The position numbers and the translations under genes are program-made. Below the pieces are notes generated by a model. The model was not told where the DNA came from. It was given only the letters and a program-made list of their open reading frames with translations, and did not search any database. From JAVVHE01 sp032249695 (lineage in GTDB: Bacteria; Pseudomonadota; Alphaproteobacteria; Sphingomonadales; Sphingomonadaceae): a stretch of 36,470 nt of DNA. The DNA lies in assembly GCA_032249695.1 (NCBI GenBank), contig JAVVHE010000024.1, forward strand, positions 1-36,470. Reading direction: 5' to 3'. Of this stretch, positions 7,446 to 15,284 are shown piece after piece. The stretch's first letter is position 1. Each line of letters opens with the position of its first letter.

Positions 7446-9434
7446 TTAGCCGCGGAGCAGCGACATCACGTTCTGCTGGCTCTGATTGGCCTGCGCGAGC
7501 ATTGCGGTCGCAGCCTGCGACAGGATCTGCGCCTTGGCGAGTTCGGTCGTCTCTTTCGAGAAATCCGCGTCCTCGATGCGGCTGCGCGCTTCGGTCAGGT
7601 TGGTCGACACCGTCTCCAGGTTGTTGATGCCGGCCTCAAGCCGGTTCTGCACCGCGCCGAGGTCGCCGCGCGAGCGCGACACCTTGTCGAGCGCCGAGTC
7701 GATAGCGGTCAGCGCGCCGGCTGCACCCGCCTGCGTGGCGATCGACAGCGCGCCGCCGACATTCTCCGACGTGCCGCCCTGTACCGCAAGGCCGAGCTTG
7801 GCAGCCGAACCGCTGACGAACTCCTCGACGCGGATGTCGCGGCCGTCGTCCGATGACAGCGTGATGACGCCGCCGAACACCGCAGGCGTCGCTGAAGTGC
7901 TGATGGTGCCGACCGTTGCGCCCTCGCCCGTCGACGTGGCGGCCGCGGTGAACACTCCGTTGTCGTCGCCGATCGAGATGTTGGCGCCCGTCGTCGAGGT
8001 TAGCACCAGGCGGCCCTGCTCGTCGGCCGAGGCGACGACGCCGGCGTTCAGCGCGTTGATGTCGCTCACCAAGTTCTGCATGTTCGCGGTCGTTGCATAG
8101 CTGCCGGCGGTCAGATTAAGCGTGACGCCGTTGATCTGCGTGCCCGTGGCAGCCACGGTCGCACCGAAATTAACCGTCACATTGACGCTGTTGGTCGCCT
8201 TGGCGGTGACGCCGGTCTGGCCGGTGACTGCGTTGATCGCAGCAGCCTTGGCAGCGGCCGACGAGTCGGTCGACGTGCCGATACGCACGCCGTTCACGCG
8301 CACATCGTCGTTGGCGAGCAGCTTGCCGGTCGAGGCATTGACGTCGACCTGACCGCCCGCGAAGCTCCCTCCCGACTTGCTTTCGTTGAGGCCCAGCGCG
8401 CGCATCATCGCGGCCGTGCCGCCGGTGCCGCGCTCGACCTTGATGTCGCCGCCCGAGATGCTCTCAAGGCTGATGTAGCCGGCATAGGTGCCGGTGGTGA
8501 AACCGGCCGAACCCGAGGCAGAGCCTGCGATCACGATGTCGGCGCCGGTGTCGTTCGACAGGCTGACCGTGCCGTCGTCGTTCAGCGTCGCGGTGACGCC
8601 GGCCACGTCGCGGTTGATATTGTCCACAAGCTGCGCGACCGATCCTGCCGCGCCGACCGCGTTGCCGTTCACCGTCAGCGCGCCCGCCGCGAAGCTCGAA
8701 GCCGTCGGCTGGGCGCCGCGCAGCGAATTGAACGCGGTCGCCTTGACGCCGGTGGCCGGCAGGTTGGCATTGATCTTGGCCGCGACCTGGCCGGCGTCGT
8801 CGGTGGCGGTCACTGCCGATCCGAACGCGTTCTTGCCGTTGAACTGGATGTCGGCGGCGTTCGTGGCAACGAGTGTCGCGTTCAGACGGCCGGTCGTCGT
8901 CTTGCCCTCGATGCGATAGCCCTGCAGGCCGAGCGCCTTCGACGAGGTGTTGGCGATGCCGAAGCTGATGGTGTCGCCCGACTTCACGCCCGTCTGGATG
9001 TTGAGCGATTTCGTCGAGCCATCGAGCAGCTTGATGCCGTTGAAGCTGGTCTTCGACGAGATGTTGTCGACCTCGGCCACCAGCTGCGTCAGTTCCGCCT
9101 GCAGGTTCTTGCGGTTGTCGTTCGAGATCGAGCCGTTGGCCGACTGGACCGCGAGTTCGCGCATGCGCTGCAGGATGTTGGACACTTCGCCCATCGCGCC
9201 CTCGGCGGTCTGCGCGAGGCTGATGCCATCGTTCGAGTTCCGCACCGCGACCGCGAAGCCGCGCAGGTCGGCGGTCATGCGCGTGGCGACCGCGAGGCCG
9301 GAGGCGTCGTCCTTCGACGAGTTGATGCGCTTGCCGCTCGACAGGCGGCTCATCGCCTCGCCGACCTGCATCTGCGCCATGCGCGAGCTCGACTGCGCCC
9401 GCAGCGCGGAAACGTTCGTGTTGATGACTGACAT
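7446..9434 (-). CDS. fliC: flagellin, large type with IN repeats
   Basis: The filament subunit, exported by the flagellar type III system and polymerised under the FliD cap. The N-terminal D0/D1 region (1 to about 165) begins MSVINTNVSALRAQ and has LSSGKRINSSKDDASG. The C-terminal D1/D0 region (about 563-662) has NLTEARSRIEDADF and ends NVMSLLRG. Between them lie about 400 residues, much larger than in minimal flagellins, with about four flagellin IN-type repeats at roughly 195-238, 251-303, 376-421 and 432-488 (FNG/VNG/INGV followed by xINxxxxGV). At 662 residues it is a large flagellin. The ATG at 9434 was chosen because GAGAGGAA lies about 8 nt upstream and the conserved N-terminus starts there. 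It is divergent from fliE and likely sigma-28 controlled. Confidence 0.96.
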   Translation of the reverse strand: MSVINTNVSALRAQSSSRMAQMQVGEAMSRLSSGKRINSSKDDASGLAVATRMTADLRGFAVAVRNSNDGISLAQTAEGAMGEVSNILQRMRELAVQSANGSISNDNRKNLQAELTQLVAEVDNISSKTSFNGIKLLDGSTKSLNIQTGVKSGDTISFGIANTSSKALGLQGYRIEGKTTTGRLNATLVATNAADIQFNGKNAFGSAVTATDDAGQVAAKINANLPATGVKATAFNSLRGAQPTASSFAAGALTVNGNAVGAAGSVAQLVDNINRDVAGVTATLNDDGTVSLSNDTGADIVIAGSASGSAGFTTGTYAGYISLESISGGDIKVERGTGGTAAMMRALGLNESKSGGSFAGGQVDVNASTGKLLANDDVRVNGVRIGTSTDSSAAAKAAAINAVTGQTGVTAKATNSVNVTVNFGATVAATGTQINGVTLNLTAGSYATTANMQNLVSDINALNAGVVASADEQGRLVLTSTTGANISIGDDNGVFTAAATSTGEGATVGTISTSATPAVFGGVITLSSDDGRDIRVEEFVSGSAAKLGLAVQGGTSENVGGALSIATQAGAAGALTAIDSALDKVSRSRGDLGAVQNRLEAGINNLETVSTNLTEARSRIEDADFSKETTELAKAQILSQAATAMLAQANQSQQNVMSLLRG

Positions 9435-9520
9435 GGGAGTTCCTCTCTCAAGGGGTGGCGGTGGGGCGGAGGGCGCTGTCTTGCCGCGCCGCGCCCACGG
9501 CCTGCCGGGCCGCAGTCTCC

Positions 9521-9547
9521 ATGACGGCGCCGTGCCGCCGGTTTTTA
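9521..9547 (-). promoter_or_regulatory. sigma-28 (FliA)-like promoter for flagellin
   Basis: On the minus strand TAAA (9544-9547) is followed after exactly 15 nt by GCCGTCAT (9521-9528). The FliA consensus is TAAA-N15-GCCGATAA, so the -35 core and GCCG match and the last four bases match poorly. It would give a leader of about 80 nt to the fliC ATG. Confidence 0.5.
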
Positions 9548-9647
9548 GACGCGGGCGCGACGGTCGGCCGTCGCGTGCGGGTCGATGCGGTGCAACCCGC
9601 GGGCGGGCGTTGAGCGAGGTGCCGGGTTCCGGGCGGAGCCGAGGCTT

Positions 9648-9663
9648 TGGCACGCGGTTTGCT
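9648..9663 (+). promoter_or_regulatory. sigma-54 (RpoN) promoter of the fliE operon
   Basis: TGGCACGCGGTTTGCT is an exact match to the sigma-54 consensus TGGCACG-N4-TTGCW, with the invariant GG and GC 10 nt apart. It lies 52 nt ahead of fliE in the fliC-fliE divergent region. An enhancer-binding activator would be required; none is encoded in the window. Confidence 0.85.
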
Positions 9664-9714
9664 TGAACTCTGCCGGGCAGGCCGCGCGCCTGCGGGACAG
9701 ATGGAGACAGGCCG

Positions 9715-10032
9715 ATGTCGGAGGCAATCGAACGCGTGTTGGCGGCGCGCGCTGCCGTGTTGCAGCAATCGGGTGCGCTGGGCGGCGCAGCGGTGCGGCC
9801 GTCAGCTGAGCCGGGTGGGTTCGGCCCGATCCTCGATCAGGCGCTGGGCGCGGCGCGGCGCAGCGGGGCTGACGCTGCGAGCGCGACCGAAGCCTTCGAA
9901 CGCGGCCAGAGCGACGACATCGCGGGCGTGATGTTGAAGCGCCAGGCGGCAGCGATCGACTTCGAGACTGCGCTCCAGGTTCGCAACCGGCTGCTCGGCG
10001 CCTATCGCGATCTGATGAACATGCCGGTCTGA
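9715..10032 (+). CDS. fliE: flagellar hook-basal body adaptor FliE
   Basis: A 105-residue protein linking the MS ring to the proximal rod and one of the first rod substrates exported. The C-terminal half has the family pattern: an Asp-Asp-Ile-Ala motif with MLKRQAAAIDFETALQVRNRLL (82-99 region, AIDFETALQVRN) and a terminal AYRDLMNMPV. The ATG at 9715 has GGAGA about 8 nt upstream. It is the first gene of the long plus-strand flagellar operon, directly downstream of the sigma-54 site, and fliF starts 4 nt after its stop. Confidence 0.93.
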   Translation: MSEAIERVLAARAAVLQQSGALGGAAVRPSAEPGGFGPILDQALGAARRSGADAASATEAFERGQSDDIAGVMLKRQAAAIDFETALQVRNRLLGAYRDLMNMPV

Positions 10033-10036
10033 CGAC

Positions 10037-11692
10037 GTGAGCGAGGGAGCCCTTGTCGTCCCGCGCGGTGCGCCCGCGCCGACATCGCTGCGCGGGCTGA
10101 AGACCGCCACCATGCTGACACAGCTGCAGCCGATCTCGCCGCAACTGCTGCGGCGCGCAGCGCCGCTGGCCGCGGCCGCGGCGTTGCTGGCGCTCGCCGT
10201 GCTGGGCTGGAGCTGGCTGTCGCCCGCACCGCGCGTGCCGTTGTTTCCCGGCCTGTCCGACGCGGACAAGGCGGCCGTCAGCCAGACGCTGCAGGCAGCA
10301 GGGTTCGATGTCGAGCTCGATGGCGCGACGGGCGCGGTGACCGTGCCGCGCGCCGACCTGCAGCGCGCGCGGATCGCGCTTGCAGCGCAGGGCCTGCCGA
10401 AAGCGGTTCCGGGCGGCTACGATCTGCTCGGCGATCTGCCGCTGGGCGCCAGCCGTTCGCTCGAGCGCGCGCGGCTGAAGCAGGCGCAGGAAGGCGAGCT
10501 CGCCCGCGCGGTCGAGGGGATGGCGGGCGTGGCCTCGGCCCGCGTGCTCCTGGGCCTGCCCGACCAGACGCCGTTCCTGCGCGACGCCGCGGCTCCGAGC
10601 GCGAGCGTGTTCGTCGCCTTGCAGTCCGGCCGCGCGCTGGGCGATGGCCAGGTGCGCGCGATCCAGCATCTCGTCGCATCGTCGGTCCCCGGTCTGGCCG
10701 CCGAGCATGTCAGCGTGGTCGATGGATCGGGGCAGTTGCTCTCGGGCGACAGCGACGGCGGCCCGCTGGGCGAAAGCGCGCGCGAACTCGCCCACCGCCA
10801 GCGGCTCGAGCGGCTCTATCGCGAGCGCGTGATCTCGCTGCTGACGCCCGTCGTGGGGCAGGGCAACTTCTCGACGCAGGTCAATCTAGACCTCGATTTC
10901 ACGCGCTCCGAGGCGACGAGCGAGCGCTACAGCCCGGGCGCGCTGCGCAGCGAGGCCACGAGCAGTCGCCAGGACGCCACGCCCGCGCCGCGCGGCATTC
11001 CCGGAGCGCTCTCCAACCTCGCGCCGCCGCCGCCGACCACCAGCGCCACTCCGCCCGCATCGCTGCAGCCCGGGGCCGCGCCGCAGCCCGCTCAGCAGGG
11101 GCCGCTGAACAGCGAGACCAGCGCCACGCGAAACTTCGAACTCGGCCGCGACGTGTCGGTGCGGCGCGAACCCGTCGGCAGCGTGCGCAAGCTCGCGGTC
11201 GCAGTCGTGATCCGCGCCGACGCCGCCAAGTCGGCCGACCCGGCGATGCTGCGCGACCTCGTCTCGGCCTCGCTCGGTGCCGACCAGCGGCGCGGCGACG
11301 TGGTAACCGTCGTCCGCGCCCCGTTCAGCCCGCCTGCAGCCGAAGCCGCGGTGCCGATGTGGCGCCAGCTGGTCGACGCGCATGCCGGGAAGGCCGTTGC
11401 GCTGATCGCGGTGCTCGGAGCGGCAGCGATCCTGAGGCCCAAGCTCCGCCGCCGCCAGGCGCAGCCCGCAGCCGAAGCGTCCGCCGAACCGCCCGCGCCA
11501 GCAGACGGGCCGGAGCGCGGCGAGGCCGAGGCGTCTGCGGCGCAGCTGCCGGGCACCGAGGCAACCGCGCTGCTGACCTCCGCCAACAGCTACGACGCCA
11601 AGATCGAGGCGATCCGCCGTTTCGCGAGCGACGATCCGGCACGCGCGACCGCGGTGCTGAAGCAGCTGCTGACCGAAAGCGCCCCGGCATGA
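10037..11692 (+). CDS. fliF: flagellar MS-ring protein FliF
   Basis: Forms the MS ring in the inner membrane, the base on which the rotor and export gate assemble. The first transmembrane helix is at about 41-60, followed by the periplasmic ring-building motifs (VPLFPGLSDAD, GGYDLLG, RALEG-like ARAVEGMAGV). A Pro/Ala-rich region at about 320-360 is followed by a second transmembrane helix at about 452-466. The cytoplasmic C-terminus YDAKIEAIRRFASDDP (about 519-534) is the FliG-binding tail. GTG at 10037 gives 551 residues; the in-frame ATG at 10112 would give 526 and still retain the first helix. The choice is open because neither has a strong Shine-Dalgarno. The stop overlaps the fliG start (ATGA). 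Confidence 0.95.
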   Translation: MSEGALVVPRGAPAPTSLRGLKTATMLTQLQPISPQLLRRAAPLAAAAALLALAVLGWSWLSPAPRVPLFPGLSDADKAAVSQTLQAAGFDVELDGATGAVTVPRADLQRARIALAAQGLPKAVPGGYDLLGDLPLGASRSLERARLKQAQEGELARAVEGMAGVASARVLLGLPDQTPFLRDAAAPSASVFVALQSGRALGDGQVRAIQHLVASSVPGLAAEHVSVVDGSGQLLSGDSDGGPLGESARELAHRQRLERLYRERVISLLTPVVGQGNFSTQVNLDLDFTRSEATSERYSPGALRSEATSSRQDATPAPRGIPGALSNLAPPPPTTSATPPASLQPGAAPQPAQQGPLNSETSATRNFELGRDVSVRREPVGSVRKLAVAVVIRADAAKSADPAMLRDLVSASLGADQRRGDVVTVVRAPFSPPAAEAAVPMWRQLVDAHAGKAVALIAVLGAAAILRPKLRRRQAQPAAEASAEPPAPADGPERGEAEASAAQLPGTEATALLTSANSYDAKIEAIRRFASDDPARATAVLKQLLTESAPA

Positions 11693-12705
11693 GCGCGCCC
11701 CAGACCTCGCTCGCACAGCTCACCGGCGAACAGAAAAGCGCGATCATCCTGCTGCTGCTCGGCGAGGAACAGGCGGCGGCGCTGCTCGGACAATTGAGCC
11801 CGCGCGAGGTTCAGGCCGTCGGCCACGCGATGTTCGCGGTCGCGAGCGTGGGGCAGGCGACGGTCGCGCAGGTACTCGACGAGTTCGTCGAGCTCGCGCG
11901 CGCTGCGACCGGAGTGGGGCTCGGTGCCGAACCTTATATCCGCTCGGTGCTGTCGCGCGCACTCGGCGAGGATCGTGCGCAGGGCCTCCTCACGCGCATC
12001 ACGCCAGCCGACCGCGAGGCCGGGCTCGACGTGCTGCAATGGATGGACGCACGCGCGATCGCCGAGCTGGTGCAGGGCGAGCATCCGCAGGTGATCGCCG
12101 CGGTGCTGACCTGCGTTGCGCCCGAACTTGCGGGCGAGGTGCTCGAACTGATGCCGCCCGGCCTGCAGCCTGACCTCATCCGCCGCGTCGCGACGCTGGA
12201 GGCGATCCCGCCCGAGGGGCTGGCCGAGCTGGAGCGCGTGCTGCAGCGCCCGCCAGGCGGCGTGGCGCCGGCGGGCGCCGCAGGTCCGCAGGGCGGCGTG
12301 CTCGCGGCCGCGCGGATCATGAACCACGCGCGCTCGGCCTCCGAGCAGCGCATCCTCCGTGCGCTCGCCGAGGCCGACCCCGAGCTCGGCCAGGCGATCC
12401 AGGACAACATGCTGACTTTCGACCAGCTGCGCACGCTCGACGACAAGTCGCTCGGCGCGCTGGTACGCGCAATCGAGCAGGACGTGCTGGTGCTGGCGCT
12501 GAAGGGCGCCGACGAGCGGCTGCGCGCGCGGCTGCTGGCGGGGATGACGCAGCGCGCAGCCCAGACGATCGAGGGCGAGATGGAGACGATGGGCCCCGTG
12601 CGCCTCGCCGACGTGCAGGAAGCCCAGAAGTCGATGCTCGCGACCGCGCGCCAACTCGCCGAGCAGGGCGCGATCATGCTCGGCCGGAGCGACGACTTTG
12701 TCTGA
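11689..12705 (+). CDS. fliG: flagellar motor switch protein FliG
   Basis: A 338-residue rotor protein that connects the MS ring to the C ring and interacts with the stator for torque. The N-terminal domain (QKSAIILLLLGEEQA) binds FliF. The middle domain has the conserved EHPQ motif (GEHPQVIAAVL) that contacts FliM. The C-terminal domain holds the charged torque helix TFDQLRTLDDKSLGALVR. The length is normal for the family. The ATG at 11689 overlaps the fliF stop by 4 nt, and the 3' end overlaps fliH by 8 nt. Confidence 0.96.
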   Translation: MSAPQTSLAQLTGEQKSAIILLLLGEEQAAALLGQLSPREVQAVGHAMFAVASVGQATVAQVLDEFVELARAATGVGLGAEPYIRSVLSRALGEDRAQGLLTRITPADREAGLDVLQWMDARAIAELVQGEHPQVIAAVLTCVAPELAGEVLELMPPGLQPDLIRRVATLEAIPPEGLAELERVLQRPPGGVAPAGAAGPQGGVLAAARIMNHARSASEQRILRALAEADPELGQAIQDNMLTFDQLRTLDDKSLGALVRAIEQDVLVLALKGADERLRARLLAGMTQRAAQTIEGEMETMGPVRLADVQEAQKSMLATARQLAEQGAIMLGRSDDFV

Positions 12706-13465
12706 GCCAGCGGGCGGTGAGGCGGCGGGCTTCGTGCCGGTTCGGTGGCCGGTACGCGTGCCGTTCACGCCCGTGCGCCGCCGCGACTCCGCTTGGGTCG
12801 CGCGTCCGCAGTCGTCAATCGCTGCGAACCTCGCGGCCGGGACTTCGGATGCAAGGGCGATCGTCGACGATTGCGACGAGGTTCGGACCGTCGCCCGCGA
12901 TCGGCGAGCCGGGGAGGGCAGGGCGGACACGGACGGGCCGCCCGCACATGGCGAAGCGGCCGCCAGTGCCGCCGACCACGAGCAGGCGAACCGCGATCTC
13001 CGCTCGGCCTTCGAGGCAGGTCGTGCCGAGGGCGAGCGCGCGGCCGCCTCGGCGCTTGCGCCCCGCATCGCGCTCCTCTCGCAGCTGACGGACGAACTGA
13101 CCGAAGCCTTGCGCGCGCCCGAAGCCTATCTGGAGCCGCTGATCGCAGCCGCTGCCGCCGCGCTTCTTGAAGCTGCACTCGGCGCGCTCCCGGATGCGGT
13201 TCGCAGCACCGTCATCGAACGCGCCCGCGCCGCCGCCGGGCGCCTGTCCGGGGCGGACGCGCTGACGATCGCGCTTCACCCAGCCGATCACGACGCGCTC
13301 GCGGCGGACTGGGCGCCACCCGCCGGAGCAGCGCTCGTCGCCGACCCGGCGCTGCCACCCGGCGCGGTGCGCGTCAGCGCAGGCAGCAGCGCGATCGAGG
13401 ACCGGCCCGGCGACCGCCTGCGTCGCCTCGCCGCAGCGCTCGACCGACCAGACCCGCGGGCATGA
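12698..13465 (+). CDS. fliH: flagellar assembly protein FliH
   Basis: The probable stator-like regulator of the export ATPase FliI. The 255-residue protein has a poorly conserved, charged N-terminus (to about 100). A family-like AFEAGRAEGERAAA helix at about 104-118 is followed by a C-terminal alpha/beta part resembling the FliH/V-ATPase E-subunit domain. Sequence conservation is low, and position between fliG and fliI carries much of the call. The start is TTG at 12698, with GGAG about 8 nt upstream, overlapping the fliG stop by 8 nt; its stop overlaps fliI by 4 nt (ATGA). Confidence 0.85.
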   Translation: MSEPAGGEAAGFVPVRWPVRVPFTPVRRRDSAWVARPQSSIAANLAAGTSDARAIVDDCDEVRTVARDRRAGEGRADTDGPPAHGEAAASAADHEQANRDLRSAFEAGRAEGERAAASALAPRIALLSQLTDELTEALRAPEAYLEPLIAAAAAALLEAALGALPDAVRSTVIERARAAAGRLSGADALTIALHPADHDALAADWAPPAGAALVADPALPPGAVRVSAGSSAIEDRPGDRLRRLAAALDRPDPRA

Positions 13466-14784
13466 CGGGGTCGGCCTGGGCGCACGCCGCCGACCGCTTC
13501 GCGGCGCGGATCCCCACCACCGAGCCGCCCCGCTCGGGCGCGGTCACCGCCGCGCATGGCGGGCTGGTGCTCGCTCGCGGCCTCGACGCCGAGACCGGCA
13601 CGCTCTGCGCGATCGCGCGCGGCGACGGCGATCCGCTCGAAGCCGAGGTCGTCGGCTTCCGCGGCAGCGAACTCGTGCTGCTGCCCTTCGACGACCCGTC
13701 GGGCCTCGTGCCCGGCGCCCGCGTGACCCCGCGCGCGCAGGGTCGCCTCGCTGCCGTGGGCGCGGGCGTGGCCGGCCGCGTGCTCGATGCGCTCGGCCAC
13801 CCCGCCGACGGCCTCGGCCCGATTCCGCCGGGCGAAGCGCGCCCGCTCGGTGGCACCAGCGGCGCTCCGCTCGACCGCGCCCCGGTGCGTCAGCCGATCG
13901 CGACGGGTGTCCGCGCCATCGATGCGTTCGCCACGATCGGCCGCGGTCAGCGCATCGGGCTGATGGCTGGGAGCGGCGTGGGTAAGTCGGTGCTGCTCGG
14001 CATGATCGCGCGCGATGCCGCTGCCGACGCGGTCGTCGTCGGGCTGGTCGGCGAGCGCGGGCGCGAGATCGCCGACTTCCTGGAAACCAAGCTGCCGCCG
14101 CACCTCCGCTCGCGCGCGACGATCGTCGCGGCGACCGCGGGCCATGCTGCACCGCTCCGCGTTCGGGCAGCGCTGCGCGCGGCGGCCATTGCCGAGCACG
14201 TGCGCGAGCGCGGCGGGCACGCGCTGCTGCTGATGGACAGCCTGACGCGCGTCGCCCACGCGCAGCGCGAGATCGGCCTTGCGCTTGGCGAGCCGGCCTC
14301 GGCGCGCGGCTATCCGCCCTCGGCGCTCGCGCTCATCGGTCGGCTGGTCGAACGGGCCGGCGCCTGCGCGCGAAGCGGGGGCGCGGTGACCGCGGTTTAT
14401 ACCGTGCTCGCCGATGGGGACGATGCCCAGGATCCAGTCGTCGACACCGCCCGCGCCATCCTCGATGGGCATATCGTGCTCGATCGCGGGCTTGCCGAGC
14501 GCGGCCACTATCCGGCGATCCACCCGGTGCGCTCGCTCAGCCGCTGCATGTCCGATCTTGTCACGCCCGAGCACGCCGCAGCCGCGCGGACGCTGCGCCG
14601 CCACTACGCGCTGTACGAGGAGAACCGCGACCTGTTCGCGATGGGCGCCTACCGCCCCGGCCAGGACGCCGAGCTTGACGCGGCCGTCGCGGCCCAGCCC
14701 GCGCTGTCAGGCTTCCTGGCGCAGCGCCCGGATGAGACCGCCGGGTTCGCCGACACGGTCGCGCGTTTGCAGGCACTGGTCTGA
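13462..14784 (+). CDS. fliI: flagellum-specific export ATPase FliI
   Basis: A 440-residue hexameric ATPase related to the F1 beta subunit that energises release of export substrates from chaperones. The Walker A AGSGVGKS is at 169-176 and the Walker B region ALLLMDSLTR at 254-263. The family segment ALGEPASARGYPPS lies just after it. The C-terminal region includes HYPAIHPVRSLSR and LYEENRDLFAMGAY. It starts at the ATG overlapping the fliH stop. A 76-bp gap follows before fliJ. Confidence 0.97.
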   Translation: MTGSAWAHAADRFAARIPTTEPPRSGAVTAAHGGLVLARGLDAETGTLCAIARGDGDPLEAEVVGFRGSELVLLPFDDPSGLVPGARVTPRAQGRLAAVGAGVAGRVLDALGHPADGLGPIPPGEARPLGGTSGAPLDRAPVRQPIATGVRAIDAFATIGRGQRIGLMAGSGVGKSVLLGMIARDAAADAVVVGLVGERGREIADFLETKLPPHLRSRATIVAATAGHAAPLRVRAALRAAAIAEHVRERGGHALLLMDSLTRVAHAQREIGLALGEPASARGYPPSALALIGRLVERAGACARSGGAVTAVYTVLADGDDAQDPVVDTARAILDGHIVLDRGLAERGHYPAIHPVRSLSRCMSDLVTPEHAAAARTLRRHYALYEENRDLFAMGAYRPGQDAELDAAVAAQPALSGFLAQRPDETAGFADTVARLQALV

Positions 14785-14860
14785 CGACAGTGCGCGGGCG
14801 GGTGATCGCGATCGCTCGTGGCCGTGGCGCGGGGCGGCATGACCGCGAGGCGGCAGCTCG

Positions 14861-15280
14861 ATGAAGCGCGGCCCGCTCGCGCGCCTGCTGCGCCGCCGGA
14901 CGGTCGAAAGCCGCGCTGCGCGCCGGTCGGCGCAGGCTGCTGTGGCGGCGCTGACCGCTGCGGAAGCGCAGGCACAGCGGCTCGCCGGATTGCGTTCCGG
15001 GATCGCGGCTCCGGTCGGTCGCATCACGGCGTCCGCGGTCGCGCAGCATGGGGCGGCATGCGCGCGCCTCGACCGGATCGAGGCAGCCGCGCAGGAGCGG
15101 ATCGCTGCGCTCAGGCGTCAAGCGGCTGACGCAGCCGCCGCCGCTCGTTTGACGCAACAGCAGGCCGATGCCGTCGCGGATGCGTGCGCCCGCCACGCGG
15201 CCGAGGCGGCGGCCACTGCGGAACGCCGGAAATCTGAGGCTATGGCCGCTTTGGCACGTCGCTTGCTGCCATCCGATTGA
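14861..15280 (+). CDS. fliJ: probable flagellar export protein FliJ
   Basis: A 139-residue, Ala/Arg/Gln-rich, almost wholly helical protein predicted to form an antiparallel coiled coil, as FliJ (the central stalk of the export ATPase) does. Primary sequence is weakly conserved in this family, so the call rests on size, coiled-coil character and position after fliI. An in-frame stop at 14840-14842 rules out a start further upstream, leaving ATG 14861. The last 10 codons contain a perfect sigma-54 site for fliK. Confidence 0.75.
   Translation: MKRGPLARLLRRRTVESRAARRSAQAAVAALTAAEAQAQRLAGLRSGIAAPVGRITASAVAQHGAACARLDRIEAAAQERIAALRRQAADAAAAARLTQQQADAVADACARHAAEAAATAERRKSEAMAALARRLLPSD
15252..15267 (+). 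promoter_or_regulatory. internal sigma-54 promoter before fliK
   Basis: TGGCACGTCGCTTGCT matches TGGCACG-N4-TTGCW exactly and lies inside the last codons of fliJ (Ala-Leu-Ala-Arg-Arg-Leu-Leu). The expected start point, near 15278, is only about 7 nt from the fliK ATG at 15285. Transcripts from it would be almost leaderless for fliK and would carry fliL onward. Confidence 0.65.
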
Positions 15281-15284
15281 ACCG

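Noticed and set aside
11590..13068. 492-residue minus-strand open frame opposite fliG/fliH
   Set aside because: No family motif; explained by GC-rich codon bias of the genuine plus-strand genes.
13288..14604. 438-residue minus-strand open frame opposite fliI/fliH
   Set aside because: Arg/His/Ala-rich shadow of a high-GC gene; fliI on the other strand has full Walker motifs.
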